From the NCBI RefSeq assembly GCF_039526385.1, contig NZ_BAAAIX010000026.1:124001-188000 (forward strand): a stretch of 64,000 nucleotides of DNA, written 5' to 3'. The notes below the pieces were generated by a model. It was given only the letters and a program-made list of their open reading frames with translations, had not been told where the DNA came from and did not search any database. Numbering within the stretch: the first letter of the stretch is position 1; each line of letters opens with the position of its first letter. Source of the stretch: Luteococcus peritonei (lineage in GTDB: Bacteria > Actinomycetota > Actinomycetes > Propionibacteriales > Propionibacteriaceae). Below are positions 27,591 to 36,262 of this stretch, one piece after another. The position numbers were made by a program, and so were the translations under genes.

Positions 27591-30524
27591 TCAGCGAGCG
27601 AGCTGCACGTACGGGGCGACCACTGAGCCCTTGGTCCAGTCCATCACCTCGCTCTGCGACTCCTGGCCGGAGATGATGTCGAACGCGTTGGAGTCACGAG
27701 TGTCGGTATCACGGGACTCGATGGCGTCGGTCCAGTCTCCTGCGCCACCGCCACCGCGGTATGGCCCGACGAACGAGGGGCAGTTGACTCCGCGGGCGCA
27801 GTCGGCGCTGTAGATGGGTCGAATGTTGCCGATCCCTTCGCCGTCTTCGGCGTCGCTGAACATGGAGATCTGGTAGCCGGCGGTGCTGAGGTCCAGGCCG
27901 GTGAGAGCGCTGGCGGGGACGGAGGCGATGATCTTGCCGGTAGGAATCACGTCGAGGGTGATGTTCCCGATTTTCTGCAGATCGTCCCCGTACACGCCGC
28001 TGCCGAAGCGTGAGCTGTCGTAGCGGCCATCGGCCACGACGGCGTACCTCCAGGCGCCCTTGGCGGAGGTATTGGTACCGGGCAGCAACGGTGTGGCGAT
28101 CGTGGACTGTCCGTTGGCGAGGTAGATGTTGAGACGCTGCGTGCTCATCCCGTTGCCACCCCAGGGGTTGTTGATCGGTCCGGCGGTGGAAGCGACGAAC
28201 CGGACGGTATCCCCGTCGCGGTAGACCTCCAGACCGGTCAGGTCCAGGCTGCCGGCGTTGAACGCACCATCGGTGGGATAGGTGTAGCTGCCCGGGCCGT
28301 TGTCGTCACCGGCCGGGTCGCTGACCGCACCGACCTTGTCGCCGTAGGCGGTGATGGTGCGACGGTCGACAGCCATGACACCGTTCCTGCCAATCGCCGT
28401 GATCACAATGCGGTTGGACACGTTCGGCAAGGTGACGGTCGTGCTGAAGCCGCCCCGGCGCACGGGCACGTTCGTCTCGGTGCCGTTGACCCGGATGGTC
28501 ACCTTGGCGGCGTCGGTGATGCCGCTGAAGGTGACGGTGCGGGCGGCGGCAATGGAGCCGTCCGCGGGTCCGTTGATGGTCAGGCTGGGGGCGCGGCCGG
28601 TGGGTTGGCCGTCGTAGGTGGCGTTCCAGCTGTCCCAGGTATCGCCGTCGAAGTCGAGCCGGCCGAGCTCGTCACTGGCCCAGTTGTTCTCGGCCTTGGC
28701 GATCGGGGTGCCGCCCACGGTGTAGTTGTGGAGACGGAGGCCGTTGCCGTCGGTGACCTCGTTGCCGATGGTCACCTTGGTGCCGTTGCGGTCGGTGTAC
28801 CGCTTGAGCTTGTTGGCCTGAGCGGTGAGGTCGAGGTCGTTCCACTCATCGATCGCGAGACCGTTGATGTTGATGTTCTCGGTGTTCGACAGCGCGTACA
28901 CGCGGATCGCGCAGTTCACCGCCCCCTCGACCCGGGTGTCGGTGAAGGTCATGTTCTTCACCGTGGTGGCCGGATCGGCCCGGTCGGTGGCGCCCATGTC
29001 TTCGTAGTGGGAGGAGGAGTTGAACACGCAGGTGTTGTACTTGACGTCCTTCCAGTACATCCGGTTGTGGATGACGTCGGTGTTGGTCACGGTCACGCCG
29101 TCGATGTCCCGGGGAACCCAGCCCCACTGCACGACCGGGCCGTTCTCGTTCTTCCAGATCACGGTGTTCTTGATGGCGACCCGGTTGTGGTAGATCTTCA
29201 GGACGTCGTCGTTGGCGTGGAAGAACGTGTTCTCCATCTGGCCGTCGTCGTAGAGCTCGATGCCGTCGGTCTGCCAGTACCAGCTGCCGACCTGCTTGTA
29301 GTTGGCGACCTGCATCTTGAAGTTCTCGACGCCGATCTCCGTGCCGGCTGCGTCGTGGGCGTAGGTGACGAAGGAGTGGTAGGGCGGCTCGTTGACGGTG
29401 ACGCCATCCACCTGCAGGGTCTGACCCTTGTTGGAGGACTCGAACTGCAGCATCTTCACGCAGGTGACGTGGCAGTTCTCGTTGACGTTGTGGTTGTAGC
29501 CGTTGGTGGTGTCGGCCTCGTAGACGTACTGCTCACCGGACAGCACGCCGAGGCCGGTGACCTTGTACGCGCTCTGGGTGTCATGGAGGAACCGGAAGGC
29601 GCCTTTCACATAGGCGCCGGGTGCGAGATAGACCCACTTGACGTTCGCCGGGAGGACGGCGTGGTAGTCCGCACCCATGTAGTAGGTGCCGGGGGCGAAG
29701 TAGACGATCTCCTCGCTGATGTTGTTGAGGTTGTTCACCAAGCCGGGCTTGGGCCGGTAGATGGTCCCCGACTTCGTGGTGGGGATCAGCTGCTTGGCCT
29801 GCTTCGCCGTGGGCTTCGGATTGGCGAAGACCAGCATCGAGTTCTTCGGCTCGGTGCTGACGGCGCGGTTGCCCGCCTTCTCGGTGGTGAGGGTGCCGCT
29901 GCCGCCGGTGAGGTCGTTGTAGGCGGTGGTCTGCTGCGGGTCGAACTCGACCGAGAAGCGGTACCCGTCCTTGTTGTAAGGCACTTTGACGGCGATGGTG
30001 CTGCTGTCGACCAGACGCTTCTTCAGGCCCAGGTCGGTGGGACGGACCGTGACCTGGTCGACGGAGGTGATCTTCTGGCCGGTCTTCAAGGTGACATTGA
30101 CCCAGACATCGGCGGCGTACTCGAAGCTCGACCAGCTCATCGTGTAGCCGGCCTTCGAGGTGTACTCGGCCCCGTCGTCCTCGGTGTAGCCGATCTTGTC
30201 CTTGCCGCCCCGGGGCACGCTCATGTAGACGAACGACGGATAGGCGGTCTTCCGGCCCTTGGCAGGGGTCACCGAGGCGTCGTAAAACTGCGATCGGCGG
30301 ACCTGGTCACCAGCAACGGGCGCCGACGTGGCGACCGCGTTCGCGTGGGTCCACGTGGTCAGTGTGTCTGTGTTCGCCGGAGCAGCGGCAACCACGGAGC
30401 CAGACGCAGGGGGATCGGCCGGGGGCTTCGCCTGAGCTGTGCCGGGCGGGCCGAGCAGGGACGCGACGACCGCGGCCGCGCCCATCACCGCCAGCACCCG
30501 TTTCGAACGTTGTGACGCTGACAT
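27591..30524 (-). CDS. Secreted GH49 glycoside hydrolase (dextranase/isopullulanase family)
   Basis: A 977-residue exported enzyme. Residues 1-32 are a signal peptide ending AQA. An N-terminal beta domain (to ~240) is followed by a right-handed beta-helix with the GH49 catalytic triad Asp420 (QTDGIELYDDG), Asp439 and Asp440 (FFHANDDVLKIYHN). The 19-residue and 1-residue spacings match the characterised dextranase. Residues ~640-720 look like an immunoglobulin-type domain and ~740-930 like the C-terminal domain of glucodextranases (DPAGDDNGPGSYTYPTDGAF). It should cut dextran or pullulan-type alpha-glucans outside the cell. No sugar transporter is adjacent. Divergent from a ROK repressor with operators between. 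Lower GC than the backbone suggests acquisition. Confidence 0.88.
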   Translation of the reverse strand: MSASQRSKRVLAVMGAAAVVASLLGPPGTAQAKPPADPPASGSVVAAAPANTDTLTTWTHANAVATSAPVAGDQVRRSQFYDASVTPAKGRKTAYPSFVYMSVPRGGKDKIGYTEDDGAEYTSKAGYTMSWSSFEYAADVWVNVTLKTGQKITSVDQVTVRPTDLGLKKRLVDSSTIAVKVPYNKDGYRFSVEFDPQQTTAYNDLTGGSGTLTTEKAGNRAVSTEPKNSMLVFANPKPTAKQAKQLIPTTKSGTIYRPKPGLVNNLNNISEEIVYFAPGTYYMGADYHAVLPANVKWVYLAPGAYVKGAFRFLHDTQSAYKVTGLGVLSGEQYVYEADTTNGYNHNVNENCHVTCVKMLQFESSNKGQTLQVDGVTVNEPPYHSFVTYAHDAAGTEIGVENFKMQVANYKQVGSWYWQTDGIELYDDGQMENTFFHANDDVLKIYHNRVAIKNTVIWKNENGPVVQWGWVPRDIDGVTVTNTDVIHNRMYWKDVKYNTCVFNSSSHYEDMGATDRADPATTVKNMTFTDTRVEGAVNCAIRVYALSNTENININGLAIDEWNDLDLTAQANKLKRYTDRNGTKVTIGNEVTDGNGLRLHNYTVGGTPIAKAENNWASDELGRLDFDGDTWDSWNATYDGQPTGRAPSLTINGPADGSIAAARTVTFSGITDAAKVTIRVNGTETNVPVRRGGFSTTVTLPNVSNRIVITAIGRNGVMAVDRRTITAYGDKVGAVSDPAGDDNGPGSYTYPTDGAFNAGSLDLTGLEVYRDGDTVRFVASTAGPINNPWGGNGMSTQRLNIYLANGQSTIATPLLPGTNTSAKGAWRYAVVADGRYDSSRFGSGVYGDDLQKIGNITLDVIPTGKIIASVPASALTGLDLSTAGYQISMFSDAEDGEGIGNIRPIYSADCARGVNCPSFVGPYRGGGGAGDWTDAIESRDTDTRDSNAFDIISGQESQSEVMDWTKGSVVAPYVQLAR

Positions 30525-30558
30525 GCAGCACCTCCATGTGCAGAAAATGATGACGTAA

Positions 30559-30573
30559 GTTTCATTGCAGAAC
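30559..30573. promoter_or_regulatory. Candidate ROK operator, site 2 (imperfect)
   Basis: GTTTCATTGCAGAAC shares both ends (GTT and CAGAAC) with the perfect palindrome at 30622-30636. It lies downstream of a consensus TTGACA -35 hexamer read toward the GH49 gene (minus strand, 30582-30587), so a bound repressor would block that promoter. Confidence 0.4.
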
Positions 30574-30621
30574 TAGATAACTGTCAAGAGGGGGCTTCCG
30601 CCGAGCCTACGCATGCTGTAG

Positions 30622-30636
30622 GTTCTGAAACAGAAC
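30622..30636. promoter_or_regulatory. Candidate ROK operator, site 1 (perfect palindrome)
   Basis: GTTCTG-AAA-CAGAAC, a perfect 6-3-6 palindrome 24 bp before the ROK gene. It overlaps a TAGGTT -10-like box (30619-30624), which suits autoregulation. Confidence 0.5.
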
Positions 30637-30660
30637 TTTGAGCAACACGGGGGTATTGCG

Positions 30661-31854
30661 ATGGAAGTCTCGCCACGTCTCATGTGGGACCATCTGGGAA
30701 TGACGAGTGCGCTGACCCCCTGGGATCGGCGCACCGATACTGAGCAGACCATCGCGTTGGAAGTGCTGCTCCACGGTCCGTTGGCCCGGAGCGCGTTGGC
30801 TCGACGCCTGGGCTTGTCTCCGGCGTCACTGACCCGACTGGTCGGGCCGCTCGTGGACGGTGGTCTGCTGGAAGAGACCAGCGACGCGGGTACCGGCCCA
30901 TCCGGGCGGCCCATTCGTCCCTTGCAGGTGGTGGCGGACGCGGGTCACTTCCTCGGCGTTCGGTTGACCCCGGACGCGGCTCATGCGGTGATCACCAACC
31001 TACGCGCCGAAGTCTTGACCTCAGCCCAAGCGCCGATCAACGACACCAGCCCTTACGGCGTCGTCAATGTCATCACCGATCTGGTCGAGCGACTCCGTTC
31101 CGAGCAGGGTGTGGTGCCGAACCGCCTGGGAATCAGTCTCGGCGGCATGGTCGAGGCGCACACCACAGTCCGCTCGTCGCCGTTCTTCGCCTGGAATGGC
31201 CCCACCGACCTCGCCACCATGGTGCGTAAGACCACCGGCATACCCACCGTTGTGGACAACGACGTGATGGCCCTCACCCGCGCCCAGTCCTGGTTCGGCT
31301 ACGGCCGTGGCCTGGACCGGTTCGCCGTCATCACCCTTGGCGTCGGAGCAGGCCTAGGACTGGTCATCCACGGCGAACTTGTCGAAAGCCCCGACAGCGG
31401 CCTCGGACTGATCGGACACTTCCCCCTCGACGCCACCGGACCGCTCTGCCCACTCGGCCACCAAGGATGCGCCCAAGCCATGCTGTCCGATGAAGCCGTC
31501 GCCACTCGCACCAGCGTCGCCCTGCGTCGCCACGTCACCTACGACGAAGCCCTCGACTTGTCAGCTCAAGGTCAGCCCGCCGCCAAGGCCGTGGTGGACC
31601 AAGCCGCCAGAGCGCTTGGGCGGCTCGTTGCCGCCGTCGCCAACCTCACCGCCTGTTACCGCATGATCATCACCGGAGAAGGCGCCCGCCTCGCCGAAGC
31701 TGCCGGCGCAGCCATGCAGCAACAGATTGCCGTCGACCGGGACCCGGCCGCAGCGCCCCTTCACCTGCAGACCCCGCATCTGACCGTCGACGACTGGGCC
31801 CAAGGGCCCGCTGTCCTCGCCATCCAAACTCTCGTCCGCCCCAGCAGCAGGTAA
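30661..31854 (+). CDS. ROK-family transcriptional regulator
   Basis: A 397-residue NagC/XylR-type repressor. A winged helix-turn-helix at residues ~30-85 (RSALARRLGLSPASLTRLV) is followed by a sugar-kinase-fold domain (GISLGGMVE, VDNDVMALTRAQSWFGYGRG, ITLGVGAGLGLVI). The usual CxCGxxGC zinc motif reads CPLGHQGC here, so one Cys is lost. It probably senses a sugar released by the divergent GH49 enzyme and controls that gene through the palindromes between them. ATG 30661 has a GGGGG stretch upstream. Confidence 0.87.
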   Translation: MEVSPRLMWDHLGMTSALTPWDRRTDTEQTIALEVLLHGPLARSALARRLGLSPASLTRLVGPLVDGGLLEETSDAGTGPSGRPIRPLQVVADAGHFLGVRLTPDAAHAVITNLRAEVLTSAQAPINDTSPYGVVNVITDLVERLRSEQGVVPNRLGISLGGMVEAHTTVRSSPFFAWNGPTDLATMVRKTTGIPTVVDNDVMALTRAQSWFGYGRGLDRFAVITLGVGAGLGLVIHGELVESPDSGLGLIGHFPLDATGPLCPLGHQGCAQAMLSDEAVATRTSVALRRHVTYDEALDLSAQGQPAAKAVVDQAARALGRLVAAVANLTACYRMIITGEGARLAEAAGAAMQQQIAVDRDPAAAPLHLQTPHLTVDDWAQGPAVLAIQTLVRPSSR

Positions 31855-32312
31855 CTGCACCACCTCACTGCCACACGCGCACCGCCGGTCGACCCATCCC
31901 ACATCCTGACAGGAGCAACACGGTGGCGCAGGAAAACCCCCGATGCAATTCGTTCTGTATTACTGACGATAATCAAACAAATCGCCAGTGATAACCGGTT
32001 GAGCCGCCACCGTGTTTGCGAGCGGCACGGTGACGATGCCGACCTGTGCCGCGGGGGAGGACGCCCTGGCGCCGAGAACCGGACCTATTCCTCAGAAGGT
32101 GGCTTATCGGGCATGCATACTCGCTTGCCGGAGGCTAGCGGACTATCTCGGTGTCTTTGACAACCAGCGTTACCTCTTCGACGGCCATCGTGCCAATCTC
32201 CGGATTGGGCACATCCCTGTCAGGTTCGTGTGACGCCGCGCGTCTTGCAACGACCGGTTGTGAGACGGAACGGGAGACGCGGCAGCACCCTTGCACCTTC
32301 CGCCCGTAGAAG
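31855..32312. other. Spacer of ~460 bp without a convincing gene
   Basis: The region has lower GC and several short open frames but no good candidate. A 22-codon frame from GTG 31923 with AGGAG upstream is possible but unsupported. It lies between the ROK gene and the IS-split gene and looks like decayed DNA. Confidence 0.35.
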
Positions 32313-32345
32313 GGCGGTGCCGCGGATCGATCCCGCGGCACCGCC
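32313..32345 (-). terminator. Terminator hairpin of the split membrane-protein gene
   Basis: GGCGGTGCCGCGG (32313-32325) and CCGCGGCACCGCC (32333-32345) form a perfect 13-bp stem with a 7-nt loop, 9 bp past the stop of the gene fragment. Confidence 0.65.
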
Positions 32346-32354
32346 GGATGAACT

Positions 32355-32666
32355 CTAAACCTGGGTCAGGGTGTTGGCCACGGAGATGGCCGTGGTTATC
32401 AGGGCCATGATGATCCCGCCAAGGTAAGGGTTTCGCGTCCTACGGAACAGCATGCGATCCAGCACCGCCGCGGCCGGGAAGTAGACCAGCAGCGGGAGCA
32501 GCCAGATGCCGACAATGTTGGACACCGGCGGGTTGAGCACGCTCTCGGTGAAGGTCTTTCCTGTGGTGAAGAAGTACGTGTACTGCACCAGCACCATGAT
32601 GAGCGCCCCGAGGACGTTGAAGAGCGCGAGGACCGCGGTGTTGATCCACTCCCGCCTGCCCATACC
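32355..32666 (-). pseudogene. 3' part of a membrane-protein gene split by an ISL3 element
   Basis: Codes for the last ~102 residues (from GRREWINTAVLALFNVLG to NTLTQV) of a multi-pass membrane protein with three hydrophobic segments. The other part is at 34130-34746. Removing the insertion sequence and one copy of the 8-bp duplication joins the two in frame as NFVGMGRREWIN, giving a 306-residue product. An ATG inside the target duplication (32663) could restart translation. The sequence recalls the membrane half of some alpha/beta-hydrolase proteins, but I am not sure of that. Confidence 0.8.
32659..32666. repeat. Target site duplication, left copy
   Basis: CCCATACC, identical to the copy at 34130-34137 on the other side of the element. 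Eight base pairs is the usual duplication length for the ISL3 family. Confidence 0.9.
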
Positions 32667-32680
32667 GGCTCTTCGCCGTT
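32667..32680. repeat. Terminal inverted repeat of the ISL3 element, left
   Basis: GGCTCTTCGCCGTT, exact inverse of 34116-34129. Confidence 0.9.
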
Positions 32681-32690
32681 CCGGTAGGGA

Positions 32691-34010
32691 TCAGGTGATC
32701 AGTCCGCCGGCGGCGAGGAGCATGCGGAGGCGGTAGTTGTCGCGGTTTCGGTAGCCGCGGGCGAGGCGCCGGTGCAGCTCGATGATGCCGTTGACGGCCT
32801 CGGTGCCGCCGTTGTTCGCGCGGTCGGTGTCGAAGTAGGCCAAGAACGCCTGCCGCCAGCGGCGCAGGGTGCGTCCCAGGCGGGCGACCTCGGGGATCGG
32901 GCAGGTGTGGAACGCGTCCAGGATCTTCTCGGCGCGGCGGCGGCCCTTGGTCGTGTCCTTCGCGCGGTAGGCGGCTCGGAGGTCTTGGGCGCAGCGCCAG
33001 GCGACGTAGACCTCCTCGTGGGCGGGATCGGCCAAGACCGCGGTCTCGAGGCGGGCGAGCTGGCGGTCGGTGAGGTTCTCGGCGCCGGCGCGCAGGATGG
33101 TCTGGATTCCGAACAGGGGGTCGCCCTTGCGGCCGCGGTGCCCGGTGGTGTCCTGCTGGACTCGGCGGCGTACCTCGTCGACGACCTGCGTGCCGAGCTT
33201 GACGACGTGGAACGCGTCCAGGACGGCTGTGGCGTCGGCGAGCTCGGCGTCGATCGCGGACTTGTAGCCACCGAACGGGTCCAGGGCAGCGACCTCGATC
33301 CGCGCGCGGAAGTCGACGCCGCGGTCGAGCAGCCAGTCGGTGTAGGCCTTCTTCGAGCGGCCGGGCACCAGGTCCAGGAGCCGGGCGTGCACGCGTCCGG
33401 CCTGGTCACGGGTCAGGTCGACCATCCCGGTCAACTCCTTCGGGCCGCGCTCACGCGCGTCGCCGTGGTGCCAGATGTGCTCATCGACCCCCAGAGACGT
33501 CACACCGGCGAACCTGGTCGGGTCACCGGCCAGACATTCGAGCTCGGGCTGGACCGCGCGCCACAGCGTCGCCCAGCCGACCCCCAACCGGCGGGTGAGC
33601 CCAGCGATCGTGGCGTGCTCGCGGCGCAGCTGCCCGACCGCCCACCTCACCGCGCGGCGGGTCAGGACGCCGCGAGCGGCGACCAGGGTCGGGACCTGCT
33701 CGGCGAACGTCCCCCGCGGGCACTCGACCTCGCCGCAGCGCCAACGTCGTTGCCGCCAGACGATCTGGACCCTAACGTCGCCGTGCGGCACGTCGCGCAG
33801 CACCCGCACCCGCCGGCCGCGGCTGAGCGCGACGACCCCGCAGTCCGGGCAGCCCGCCAGCTGCCAGGGCGTCGAGACCGTCACCCGCATGGTGATCGGG
33901 TCGCGATCAACCCGCTCGACTCGAACGCCATCGAGCCCGAACAGAAGATCGCAGCGAGCGCAGGGATCGGTGGTCGTGCGCGCGTCGGCGCACCCAGTAG
34001 CGTGAGACAC
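32691..34010 (-). CDS. ISL3-family transposase
   Basis: A 439-residue DDE transposase. An N-terminal zinc-ribbon-like region (CARC near 17-20, CPDCG near 54-58) and a helix-turn-helix (TIAGLTRRLGVGWATLWRAV) precede the catalytic core. Probable catalytic residues are Asp176 (LGVDEHIW), Asp244 (LDPFGGYKSAI) and Glu404 (GGTEAVNGIIE). The frame is intact, so the element may be active. Start GTG 34010. Confidence 0.95.
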   Translation of the reverse strand: MSHATGCADARTTTDPCARCDLLFGLDGVRVERVDRDPITMRVTVSTPWQLAGCPDCGVVALSRGRRVRVLRDVPHGDVRVQIVWRQRRWRCGEVECPRGTFAEQVPTLVAARGVLTRRAVRWAVGQLRREHATIAGLTRRLGVGWATLWRAVQPELECLAGDPTRFAGVTSLGVDEHIWHHGDARERGPKELTGMVDLTRDQAGRVHARLLDLVPGRSKKAYTDWLLDRGVDFRARIEVAALDPFGGYKSAIDAELADATAVLDAFHVVKLGTQVVDEVRRRVQQDTTGHRGRKGDPLFGIQTILRAGAENLTDRQLARLETAVLADPAHEEVYVAWRCAQDLRAAYRAKDTTKGRRRAEKILDAFHTCPIPEVARLGRTLRRWRQAFLAYFDTDRANNGGTEAVNGIIELHRRLARGYRNRDNYRLRMLLAAGGLIT

Positions 34011-34115
34011 GTCGAGGTCCTCGAGAACGAATCGGGCAGCTTGGTCGCTCCTGATCCTCGGGGACCTCGACCCCTACCCGCCGCTCAACCCGCCGAACCC
34101 CTCACTCCCCACCGC

Positions 34116-34129
34116 AACGGCGAAGAGCC
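34116..34129. repeat. Terminal inverted repeat of the ISL3 element, right
   Basis: AACGGCGAAGAGCC, exact inverse of 32667-32680; followed at 34130-34137 by the second CCCATACC copy. Confidence 0.9.
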
Positions 34130-34746
34130 CCCATACCCACGAAGTTGAAACTGTTGATCGCTACGAAGTTCACGACATAGAACAGCAGCAGGAAGGGCAA
34201 GTAGGTGAGCATGATCGGGAGCTTGTCGGGGCCGAATGCCTTGATCGTGACGACCCAGAGCCGGAAGTCGACGTGGAACAGCCAGGTGGAGACGAACACC
34301 CACAGGAAGCTCGTCACCACGACGATGAGCGCGAGTAGCACCGTCTTGCCGAGCTTGGCGGGGCTGATGATGACACCGCGCTCCGACAACGAAATACCCG
34401 AGCGGCGGCCGAACGCGAGCCATGAGATGACCAGCAGCGCGAGCGAGAACAGGCCCGTCGCGGCGGCCCACGTCCCGATGTAGAAGGTGGGCGCCTGGAC
34501 GAGCCAGCGCGGCCGCACCCGCATCGCCCACGAGAACAGTGACAGATAGGTCCAGATCGAGAAGACGACACCGAGAGCCAGGGCGGCCCAGTACCAGGCC
34601 TTGGCCGCACCCGTCGGTGCGGGCATCGCTCTGACCTCGCTCGTGGCGCGGACACTGCCGAAGAAGCGGGTCTGCAGCAGCCCCACCGTTAGTGAGTAGA
34701 GGGAGATCGCGAACCCGATCAGGCCAAGGAAGGCCTCCTGCTCCAT
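34130..34746 (-). pseudogene. 5' part of the membrane-protein gene split by the ISL3 element
   Basis: Codes for ~205 residues from MEQEAFLGLIGFAISLYSL onward with about five hydrophobic segments, ending NSFNFVGMG where the element is inserted; translation then runs into the element for a few codons. Together with 32355-32666 it makes a 306-residue protein with about eight membrane segments. The 5' end is uncertain: no Shine-Dalgarno sequence precedes ATG 34746, and the next gene starts only 50 bp away on the other strand, so an N-terminal domain may have been lost as well. Confidence 0.75.
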
Positions 34747-34784
34747 GGCCCGGGTCGTCGGCGGTCTTGGTGGAGGGAGATGGG

Positions 34785-34790
34785 TAAGGT
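34785..34790 (+). promoter_or_regulatory. -10 box of the island mogA (leaderless)
   Basis: TAAGGT on the plus strand, 8 nt before the ATG at 34799. Confidence 0.4.
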
Positions 34791-34798
34791 CGTGCGGC

Positions 34799-35287
34799 AT
34801 GGAACAGCTTGACGCGGTCGTGATCACTGCTTCAAACCGGGCCGCTGCCGGGGTCTATGAGGATCGGTCCGGTCCTGTCGTCGCGGCTGCGCTCGAGGAG
34901 CTGGGTTTCCTGGTGTCGAGGGTGGTGGTCGGTGACGGGGCGCCGGTGGGGGCGGCGTTGTCGCAGGCGGTCGCGCAGGGGGTGGCGGTGGTGGTCACCA
35001 CCGGCGGGACGGGGTTGAGCCCCCAGGACTTGACGCCGGAGGTGACCGAGCCGTTGTTGGATCGTCACCTGCCTCACCTGGCGGCGCAGATCGCGATGGA
35101 GGGCGTCCGCAACGGGGTGGCGTCGTCGGTGTTGTCGCGTGGTGTGGCGGGCGTGGCGGGCTCGACGCTGGTGGTGAACCTGCCCGGGTCCCCGGGCGGC
35201 GCGCGGGACGGGATGCGGGTGTTGGGTCCGCTGCTGCGGCACGCGGTGGAGCAGGTACGTGGCGTGGACCATCCCCGCGGGGCGTGA
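34799..35287 (+). CDS. mogA: Molybdopterin adenylyltransferase (MogA/MoaB family), island copy
   Basis: A 162-residue protein that adenylates molybdopterin before molybdenum insertion. Visible: VVITASNRAAAGVYEDRSGP, the TTGGTGLSPQDLTPEVT molybdopterin-binding loop and VNLPGSPGGARDGM. It is a close paralogue of the backbone copy at 62335-62817. It lies at the outer edge of the molybdenum-hydroxylase island, next to carbamate kinase (convergent, 32 bp between stops), so it probably serves that enzyme. Confidence 0.9.
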   Translation: MEQLDAVVITASNRAAAGVYEDRSGPVVAAALEELGFLVSRVVVGDGAPVGAALSQAVAQGVAVVVTTGGTGLSPQDLTPEVTEPLLDRHLPHLAAQIAMEGVRNGVASSVLSRGVAGVAGSTLVVNLPGSPGGARDGMRVLGPLLRHAVEQVRGVDHPRGA

Positions 35288-35319
35288 CCGTCGCCGGCCA
35301 CACCCCGCGGGCAGGTAGG

Positions 35320-36261
35320 TCAGGCCGGGTCGGCGACGATGACGGTACCGGTGGTGCCGGCCAGGGCATCGGCGATGGTGTCCAGGGCGGTGATGATCGA
35401 CGTGGTACCGCCGGCGCGGACGAAGCGCAGCGCGGCTTCCACCTTGGGGGCCATAGACCCTGAGGCGAAGTGCCCCTCGGCTGCGAGGTGTTCCATCTCG
35501 GTGATGGTCACGCGCTCCACGTTGCGCGCCTGCTGGGTTCCGTAGCCGATGACGGCATAGGAGACGTCGGTGGCGATGACCAGGGCATCAACGTCGAGCT
35601 GGTGGGCGAGCATCGCCGCCGTGAGGTCCTTGTCGATCACCGCTTCCACCCCGGCAAGGGTGCCGTCGGCGAGGCGGGTGACCGGAATCCCGCCACCGCC
35701 GCCGGCGACGACGACGAAACCGGCCTCGACCAAGGTGCGGATGGCGCGCCAGTCGGCGACCTCAACGGGTTGGGGTGAGGCGACAACACGACGCCACCCC
35801 TTCTCCCCCCGGTCCTGCCAGTTCTGGCCCAGGTCGATGAGCGGCTGGGCCTGGTCTGCGGGCAGGAAGCGGCCGACCGGTTTGGAGGGTTCGGCGAAGG
35901 CCGGGTCGTCGGCGTCGACGAGGGTGCGGGTGACGATCGCCGCCGTGGGACGGTCGATGCCGCGCCGCTGCAGCGACCCCTCGAGGGCGTTGAGGACGGT
36001 GAACCCGATCGTTCCCTGGGTCTGCGCGCCGCACCAGTCCAGGGAGACGGGGGGGACGGTCTGGGCGGCCAGCTCGTTCTTGACCAGGAGATTGCCGACC
36101 TGGGGGCCGTTGCCGTGGGTGAGGATGACGTCGTGGCCCTGTGCGATGAGATCCGCAACGGTCTCCATCGCCTGCTCGATGGCGCGGCGTTGGTCCTCGG
36201 GGCGGGCGGATCCGTCGGGCGCGGTCATGGCGTTCCCGCCGAGCGCGATCAGCAACTTCAT
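35320..36261 (-). CDS. arcC: Carbamate kinase
   Basis: A 313-residue amino-acid-kinase-fold enzyme making ATP from carbamoyl phosphate and ADP. Visible: LLIALGGNAM, ILTHGNGPQVGNLL, VVAGGGGGIPVTR and AVIDKDLTAAMLA. There is no arginine-deiminase or ornithine-carbamoyltransferase gene nearby. Instead it ends a long minus-strand catabolic set whose plus-strand partners include FdrA and DUF1116, so its carbamoyl phosphate probably comes from a carbamoylated catabolite (allantoin/oxamate type). The start is 1 nt past the CoA-transferase stop with GAAGGG upstream. Confidence 0.95.
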   Translation of the reverse strand: MKLLIALGGNAMTAPDGSARPEDQRRAIEQAMETVADLIAQGHDVILTHGNGPQVGNLLVKNELAAQTVPPVSLDWCGAQTQGTIGFTVLNALEGSLQRRGIDRPTAAIVTRTLVDADDPAFAEPSKPVGRFLPADQAQPLIDLGQNWQDRGEKGWRRVVASPQPVEVADWRAIRTLVEAGFVVVAGGGGGIPVTRLADGTLAGVEAVIDKDLTAAMLAHQLDVDALVIATDVSYAVIGYGTQQARNVERVTITEMEHLAAEGHFASGSMAPKVEAALRFVRAGGTTSIITALDTIADALAGTTGTVIVADPA

Positions 36262-36262
36262 G

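Larger units (their letters stand above)
32667..34129. mobile_element. ISL3-family insertion sequence, 1463 bp, apparently complete
   Basis: Bounded by terminal inverted repeats GGCTCTTCGCCGTT (32667-32680) and AACGGCGAAGAGCC (34116-34129) and flanked by the perfect 8-bp target duplication CCCATACC. It contains one intact transposase gene on the minus strand. GGCTCTT ends are typical of ISL3. Perfect ends and duplication suggest recent insertion. Confidence 0.95.

Noticed and set aside
31923..31991. A 22-codon micro-ORF with AGGAG upstream
   Set aside because: Too short and without any supporting feature; mentioned only in the spacer description.
32012..32233. A 73-codon open frame between the ROK gene and the split membrane gene
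   Set aside because: No ribosome binding site, no conserved features, composition not protein-like.
35320..36261. Carbamate kinase as part of an arginine deiminase pathway
   Set aside because: No arcA, arcB or arginine/ornithine antiporter is nearby; the neighbours point to carbamoyl phosphate from ring catabolism.
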